From: an uncultured Clostridia bacterium
Lineage (GTDB): Bacteria > Bacillota > Clostridia > Saccharofermentanales > Saccharofermentanaceae
Direction: 5' to 3'
NCBI GenBank assembly: GCA_947303185.1
Contig: CAMYXF010000007.1
Coordinates: 62,001 to 126,000 of the forward strand
Length of the DNA: 64,000 bases
Part shown: in pieces, positions 59,646-64,000 of the stretch
Position numbering within the stretch: the stretch's first letter is position 1
Layout of the letters: every line of letters starts with the position of its first letter
Position numbers and translations under genes: made by a program
The notes under the pieces: model-generated
Seen by the model: only the letters and a program-made list of their open reading frames with translations
What the model was told of the DNA's origin: nothing
Databases searched by the model: none

Positions 59646-60836
59646 ATGGAAGTGACTGATTTGGAAAGTCTTAGATTTTTACTTGACATCGCCCTGATAC
59701 TGCTCACCGCTAAGGTGTTCGGAATCATCGCAAGAAAGCTCCACGCCCCTGAGGTCGTCGGAGAGATCGTTGCAGGCCTTCTGATCGGACCTGCCGTTCT
59801 GGGCATTGTGGATCAGTCTGACTTCATAAACAAGATGGCCGAGATCGGCGTCATCATGCTCATGTTCGAAGCAGGCCTCTCCACTGACATGAAGAAGCTT
59901 AAGCAGACAGGCCTTAAGGCTACTGTCATCGCATGTGCCGGCGTATTCGTTCCTCTCGCCATGGGTGCCGTACTCTTCATGAGTTTCTACGGTTTCGGTC
60001 CCATCGGTTCTGACCAGTTCATCAAGGGACTCTTCGTCGGTACGCTCATGGCTGCCACATCAGTCAGCATCACTGTTGCTGCCCTCAAGGAACTCGGCAA
60101 GCTCAGCGGCACTGTCGGAACGACCATCGTAAGCGCTGCCATCATCGACGACGTCATCGTAATCGTCGTTCTCACATTCGTATTGAGTGCCAAGGGTTCC
60201 GGTGCATCAGTATGGGTAACTATGCTCAAGGCGGTAATGTTCTTCGCGATCGCCATCATCACGGGCTTCATTGTTTACAAGGGTTTCAAATGGCTCGATG
60301 CCAGATATGAACATACAAGAAGAATCCCTATCGCAGCTCTCGTTTACTGCATCGGCATGTCTTACGTAGCTGAGAGATATTTCGGAATCGCAGACATCAC
60401 AGGCGCTTATGTGGCAGGTGTTGTCCTTTGCAACCTCCACGACGTTAAGTACGTTGAGCGTAAGGTAGACGTCAGCTCTTACATGGTTTTCGCGCCCATC
60501 TTCTTCGCAGGAATCGGATTGAAGGTTTCTTTCGAGAGCATGAATCCTACTCTCATGCTCTTCTCGATCTCATTCGTTGCAGTAGCTCTTCTCTCGAAGA
60601 TCATCGGCTGCGGCACCGCGTCAAAGCTCTGCAAGTTCAAGTGGGGCGACTCACTTAAAGTAGGCGTCGGCATGATGACCCGTGGCGAAGTAGCGCTCAT
60701 CACCGCGCAGAAAGGCCTTGCGGCAGGACTCATCTCCTCCGACTATTTCACGGCTGTAATCCTCATGATCCTCGTAAGCTCGATCGCGGCACCGATACTT
60801 CTCAAGATCCTCTATAAGAAACATCCGTCTGACTAA
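59646..60836 (+). CDS. CPA2-type cation/proton antiporter
   Basis: A 396-residue membrane protein with about 12 segments. KLHAPEVVGEIVAGLLIGP (about 31-49), MFEAGLSTD and IIDDVIVIVVLT (with the paired Asp of antiporters) and GMMTRGEVALI match the KefB/GerN family. It lacks C-terminal TrkA domains. The start could instead be TTG at 59661, which has GGAAG 8 bases upstream; the ATG at 59646 has none. Confidence 0.88.
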   Translation: MEVTDLESLRFLLDIALILLTAKVFGIIARKLHAPEVVGEIVAGLLIGPAVLGIVDQSDFINKMAEIGVIMLMFEAGLSTDMKKLKQTGLKATVIACAGVFVPLAMGAVLFMSFYGFGPIGSDQFIKGLFVGTLMAATSVSITVAALKELGKLSGTVGTTIVSAAIIDDVIVIVVLTFVLSAKGSGASVWVTMLKAVMFFAIAIITGFIVYKGFKWLDARYEHTRRIPIAALVYCIGMSYVAERYFGIADITGAYVAGVVLCNLHDVKYVERKVDVSSYMVFAPIFFAGIGLKVSFESMNPTLMLFSISFVAVALLSKIIGCGTASKLCKFKWGDSLKVGVGMMTRGEVALITAQKGLAAGLISSDYFTAVILMILVSSIAAPILLKILYKKHPSD

Positions 60837-60868
60837 AGATTCAGACCACTTATGCTAATATAGTCACT

Positions 60869-62011
60869 ATGAAAAACGACGAAATCAGACAGCAGGTGTT
60901 AGTACCTATCGTAATCCCCTCCTACGAGCCTGACGACAGGCTTATCGCTTTGCTGCACGATCTCGACGCTAAAGAAATGGGACCCGTCATCATTGTCAAC
61001 GACGGTTCATCCGAAGAATACGATCCCATTTTCAAGGAAGCAGAAGCGATCATTTCCAGGCGCGGCGGCAAGTTCATTTCTTACCAGCCCAACCGCGGAA
61101 AAGGCCGTGCACTCAAAACGGCTTTCGAATATATCACCGAGAACATGCCTGATGCTTTGGGATGCGTAACCGCCGACTCCGACGGACAGCACACGCCCGA
61201 CTGCATCACCAACATAATCAACAAGCTCATCGAAAAGCCTGATGATCTCATCCTCGGCGTCCGCCAGTTCAACAAGAAGGACATCCCGTGGAAGAGCTGG
61301 TTCGGCAACACGGTTACGATAACTGTTTTCTCATACGTTGCCGGCATCAAGGTCAGCGACACGCAGTCGGGCCTTCGCGGAATCCCTTTTGATTTCATGA
61401 AGGATCTCATCAATGTTAAGGGCGAGAGATTCGAATACGAGATGCAGATGCTCCTGGAAGTTTCCGGCAGATGCGGTCTTACCGAGATCCCTATCCAGAC
61501 GATCTACGAGTCAAAGGAAAACCACCAGACGCACTTCCGCCCCATCGTGGATTCGATAAGAATCTACAAGATCTTAGGCAAGAAGTTTATCAAGTATATC
61601 TTCGCGTCACTCTCATCGTTCGTATTGGACATCGCGCTCTACCATCTGTTCTGCCTTCTTTTCGCAGACCTCTTACCTGATACGTCAGTCTCGTTTGCTG
61701 ACGTCGGCATGGGCGTCTTCATGGCAACGGTCAGCGCAAGAGTAATCTCTGCAATCTACAACTATCTCATCAACTACAAATTCGTATTCAAGAGCCGCGC
61801 TTCCAAAGGCTCATCGCTCACCAAGTACGCACTTCTCGCGATAATCCAGATGTGCGTAAGCGCAGGAGTCGTAAGCCTCGTTGCATTCCTCTTGCATCTT
61901 GAGACAACGACTCTGGTAAAGGCGATCGTCGACACCCTGCTCTTCTTCCTGAGCTACACGATCCAGCAGAAGCTCGTCTTCCGCTCTTCGAAAAAAGACA
62001 CCAAGAAATAA
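60869..62011 (+). CDS. GT2 glycosyltransferase fused to GtrA-like membrane domain
   Basis: A 380-residue protein. Residues about 10-225 are a family 2 glycosyltransferase (VIPSYEPD; NDGSS; NRGKGRALKTAFEYI; TADSDGQHTP with DxD-like SDG), in the dolichyl/undecaprenyl-phosphate sugar synthase style. Residues about 235-370 hold four GtrA-type segments. It would make and flip an undecaprenyl-phosphate-linked sugar for surface decoration. No ribosome binding site is seen; TGCTAATAT ends 7 bases before the ATG, so a leaderless message is possible. Confidence 0.88.
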   Translation: MKNDEIRQQVLVPIVIPSYEPDDRLIALLHDLDAKEMGPVIIVNDGSSEEYDPIFKEAEAIISRRGGKFISYQPNRGKGRALKTAFEYITENMPDALGCVTADSDGQHTPDCITNIINKLIEKPDDLILGVRQFNKKDIPWKSWFGNTVTITVFSYVAGIKVSDTQSGLRGIPFDFMKDLINVKGERFEYEMQMLLEVSGRCGLTEIPIQTIYESKENHQTHFRPIVDSIRIYKILGKKFIKYIFASLSSFVLDIALYHLFCLLFADLLPDTSVSFADVGMGVFMATVSARVISAIYNYLINYKFVFKSRASKGSSLTKYALLAIIQMCVSAGVVSLVAFLLHLETTTLVKAIVDTLLFFLSYTIQQKLVFRSSKKDTKK

Positions 62012-62029
62012 CCCCGTAAGGAGCACCTG

Positions 62030-63307
62030 ATGACCAAATACTTAGCAATCGGAATCTTCCTGGTAATGTACATCCTCATGATCGTACTGCCCAAGCGCCG
62101 CGCGATCGTTGCATTATCAGCAGCAGCCCTCATGGTTATCTGCCAGATTCTCCCCATCAGCAAAGTGCTCCCCGCAATCGACTGGAACGTCCTCATGATG
62201 ATCTTCGGCACGATGGTAATAGTCGATTACTTCATCGAATCTAAAATGCCGAACAGGATTGCCGAAGCGCTTCTCCGCATCTCGAAAAACGTCATGTGGG
62301 TAACGATCCTGATGTCACTTTTCTCAGGCATCATCTCTGCATTTATCGATAACGTTGCTACAGTCCTCATGGTCGCTCCGGTAGGTCTTGCGATCTGCAA
62401 AAAGCTCAAGATCAACCCCGTCCCCATGATCATCTGCATCGCAGTATCATCAAATCTTCAGGGTGCGGCAACACTCGTCGGCGACACGACTTCCATCATG
62501 CTCGCTGCAGCAGACCACATGAACTTCAATGACTTCTTCTACATGAACGGCAAACCCGGTATGTTCTTCGCAGTCGAGCTCGGCGCTATCCTCACGATTC
62601 CGCTCATGATGGTTATGTTCAGAAAGAACAGAGAACCAGTTAACAGCACAGAACACACAAACGTTACAGACTATGTTCCGACCATCACGATGCTTGGACA
62701 CGTAGTCCTTCTCATCATCGCTTCATTCATCCCAAACACACACGAATGGACAAACGGAATCATCTGCATGGTATGCGGAATCCTCACGATCATCTGGGAG
62801 ATCTTCAAACAGAAGGGCACCAAAGGAATGGTTCATTCACTTAAAGCCATGGACTGGGACACGATGCTCCTCCTTACTGGTCTCTTCGTTGTTATCGCTT
62901 CCATCCGTGAAGCCGGCATCATCAACGACCTCGCAAACCTTATCGCTAACTTCGGCGGCTCCAACAGATTCGTTCTGTTCACCATCATCGTATGGGGTTC
63001 AGTTCTCATCTCCGCATTCATCGACAACATTCCTTACGTCGCTACGATGCTTCCTTTGCTCGCAGGCGTGGCAACCGCAATGAACGTCGAACCTCACTTC
63101 TTATACTTCGGTCTCCTGGTCGGCGCTACTCTTGGCGGCAACCTCACACCTATCGGTGCATCAGCCAACATCGCAGGTGTCGGCATGCTCCGCAAGGAAG
63201 GCCACGAAGTAAGCTTCGGCGACTTCATGAAGATCGGTATCCCCTTCACCCTCACGGCAGTAATCGCAGGTTATCTGTTCGTCTGGATCGTCTGGGCGCC
63301 GAAGTAA
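62030..63307 (+). CDS. SLC13/ArsB-family permease
   Basis: A 425-residue membrane protein with about 11 segments and an internal repeat. FSGIISAFIDNVATVLMVAP and SVLISAFIDNIPYVATMLP (the two Asn-containing hairpin motifs), plus GGNLTPIGASANIAG, match the ArsB/NhaD/citrate branch of the ion-transporter superfamily. Substrate (anion, arsenite or Na+) not determined. It starts 18 bases after the GT2-GtrA gene with AAGGAGC. Confidence 0.88.
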   Translation: MTKYLAIGIFLVMYILMIVLPKRRAIVALSAAALMVICQILPISKVLPAIDWNVLMMIFGTMVIVDYFIESKMPNRIAEALLRISKNVMWVTILMSLFSGIISAFIDNVATVLMVAPVGLAICKKLKINPVPMIICIAVSSNLQGAATLVGDTTSIMLAAADHMNFNDFFYMNGKPGMFFAVELGAILTIPLMMVMFRKNREPVNSTEHTNVTDYVPTITMLGHVVLLIIASFIPNTHEWTNGIICMVCGILTIIWEIFKQKGTKGMVHSLKAMDWDTMLLLTGLFVVIASIREAGIINDLANLIANFGGSNRFVLFTIIVWGSVLISAFIDNIPYVATMLPLLAGVATAMNVEPHFLYFGLLVGATLGGNLTPIGASANIAGVGMLRKEGHEVSFGDFMKIGIPFTLTAVIAGYLFVWIVWAPK

Positions 63308-63311
63308 GTTT

Positions 63312-63515
63312 TCAATCAACAAAACTTATATCCAATCTTTTTCCCATTGCAGCAGCCAGGCGCTTAAGTGTCTTGACGGTAGTGTTATGCTTCCCGCTCT
63401 CAAGTTTGCAGATGTCTGCCTGAGATATTCCGGAACGGCGCGCCAGTTCTTCCTGTGAAATTCCGCTCCTTATTCTGGTCACGGCAATGACTAAACCGAC
63501 TTGATCATAATTCAT
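63312..63515 (-). CDS. XRE-family DNA-binding protein (antitoxin-like)
   Basis: A 67-residue protein, almost entirely one helix-turn-helix: GISQEELARRSGISQADICK (19-38) followed by TVKTLKRLAAAMGKRLDI, as in HigA/XRE antitoxins. AGGAGG precedes the ATG. No toxin gene is adjacent: the permease converges from one side and a repeat-rich gap lies upstream. It may be an orphan antitoxin or a local regulator. Confidence 0.85.
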   Translation of the reverse strand: MNYDQVGLVIAVTRIRSGISQEELARRSGISQADICKLESGKHNTTVKTLKRLAAAMGKRLDISFVD

Positions 63516-63579
63516 TTAACATATCCTCCTCAAAAGTTTTCCGTGTTTTTGAGTCAGAAATAATGTGTTTTTAAATGTC

Positions 63580-63681
63580 TAATTTCCCATGGGATATATT
63601 CCATGGAAAATTATACGTTTTCGAAGGTGCTGTTTTGAACCGTTTAACAGTTCGAAAACAGCCGGGAACCCGATTCCCGGC
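63580..63681. repeat. Three hairpins in a row around TTCGAA
   Basis: TAATTTCCCATGG / CCATGGAAAATTA (63580-63592, 63601-63613, one mismatch); GCTGTTTTGAAC / GTTC-G-AAAACAGC (63629-63662), preceded by TTTTCGAA and containing TTCGAAAA; and GCCGGGAA / TTCCCGGC (63661-63681). It resembles the other intergenic elements but lacks the phased pair. Confidence 0.75.
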
Positions 63682-63715
63682 ACCAAACTGTCCTCAAAAC
63701 CAAACGCAGCAAACA

Positions 63716-63743
63716 AAAGAGCCACCTCTTTCGAGATGGCTCA
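63716..63743 (-). terminator. Terminator of the truncated gene at the window end
   Basis: GAGCCACCTC-TTTC-GAGATGGCTC; minus-strand tail TTTTGTTTG. Confidence 0.85.
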
Positions 63744-63771
63744 ATAATTCATTAAGTTGTCAGGCAAAAAA

Positions 63772-64000
63772 TCAGCCTTCTTCGCCGTAGAATGCCTCGT
63801 ATGCAGCCTCTGCAAGAGTGCCTGAAGAGTTAGCGATAACTGTGCTGTCGGGTGCTAAAAGTCTGTAGCTTCTCTCTCCCAAAGATCCGATCGGCATCTG
63901 TCCGTCGATACCAAGGAGAATGTTATAGAAACAGTCTGTAAGTACTGAATTGAAAACCTCTCTCAAGAGTTCGTCACTTGCGCCTGCAGCCTTAAGCTTA
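63772..64000 (-). CDS. C-terminal part of an unknown protein, cut by the window edge
   Basis: The frame is open from 64000 (reading KLKAAGASDELLREVF) to TGA at 63772, about 75 residues. A TTG at 63966 has no ribosome binding site, so the gene must begin outside the window. It ends AAYEAFYGEEG. Contains YRLLAPDSTVIANSSG. No family recognised. Confidence 0.7.
   Translation of the reverse strand, partial: KLKAAGASDELLREVFNSVLTDCFYNILLGIDGQMPIGSLGERSYRLLAPDSTVIANSSGTLAEAAYEAFYGEEG

Overview
The window looks like chromosomal DNA of an anaerobic, plant-polysaccharide-using member of the Clostridia (Bacillota), possibly from gut or rumen. Evidence seen: strong AGGAGG-type ribosome binding sites, lipoproteins rather than outer-membrane genes, a T-box leader, OhrR and CarD regulators, an oxygen-sensitive class III ribonucleotide reductase, and GH127 and GH3 glycosidases. 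No phage, insertion sequence or CRISPR array was found. The species cannot be named from sequence alone.

Layout. 0-4 kb: an ABC transporter whose ATPase gene is broken by one in-frame TAG, its two-domain FtsX-type permease, and a small membrane protein. 4-11 kb, minus strand: two different dynamin-like GTPases, a small associated protein, a GH127 arabinofuranosidase and a Nudix hydrolase. 11-21.6 kb: envelope proteins (zinc-ribbon/Big2 protein with an Asp/Tyr-rich tail, M48 protease with a PASTA-like end, GH3 lipoprotein, leucine-rich-repeat lipoprotein, further lipoproteins, AzlC-AzlD fusion, Ala/Pro-rich zinc-ribbon protein) and tRNA-Ser(GGA) and tRNA-Thr(GGT). 21.7-29.3 kb: a complete shikimate-to-hydroxyphenylpyruvate operon (aroF-tyrA-aroB-aroA-aroC-[chorismate mutase/aroE/aroK]-aroQ) behind a Tyr/Phe-rich leader peptide and attenuator. 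29.4-33.3 kb: CarD regulator, PPK2-type polyphosphate phosphotransferase, acyltransferase. 33.5-40.4 kb: nrdG-nrdD with a predicted NrdR double box, a three-gene overlapping operon (nucleosidase-like, spore-photoproduct-lyase-like radical SAM, SDR) and trpS. 40.5-47 kb: OhrR-glutathione peroxidase, small membrane and zinc-ribbon proteins, Maf, and an epimerase with a long disordered repeat tail. 47-50 kb: a T-box leader in front of an XRE-cupin-acyl-CoA ligase fusion. 50-55 kb: DUF4130 protein, a lipoprotein, tyrS, trxB, thioesterase, TRIC-type channel. 55-59.5 kb: an FkbH-ACP-MBOAT-ThrH cassette, probably attaching glyceryl groups to a surface polymer. 59.6-64 kb: antiporter, GT2-GtrA fusion, SLC13/ArsB permease, XRE protein and a truncated unknown gene.

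The most unusual pattern lies between genes. At least nine intergenic regions each hold two copies of a short sequence. The sequence differs from place to place, usually carries palindromic arms, and is usually accompanied by CGAAAA. The two copies start 52, 52, 62, 62, 62, 63, 63, 64 or 72 bp apart, close to 5, 6 or 7 turns of B-DNA. I know of no described family that this matches, and it is the main candidate for something new here. The second theme is regulation: a peptide-type attenuator on the aro operon, a T-box on an acyl-CoA ligase, a NrdR-type double box, and an operator-like palindrome at the gpx-ohrR promoter.
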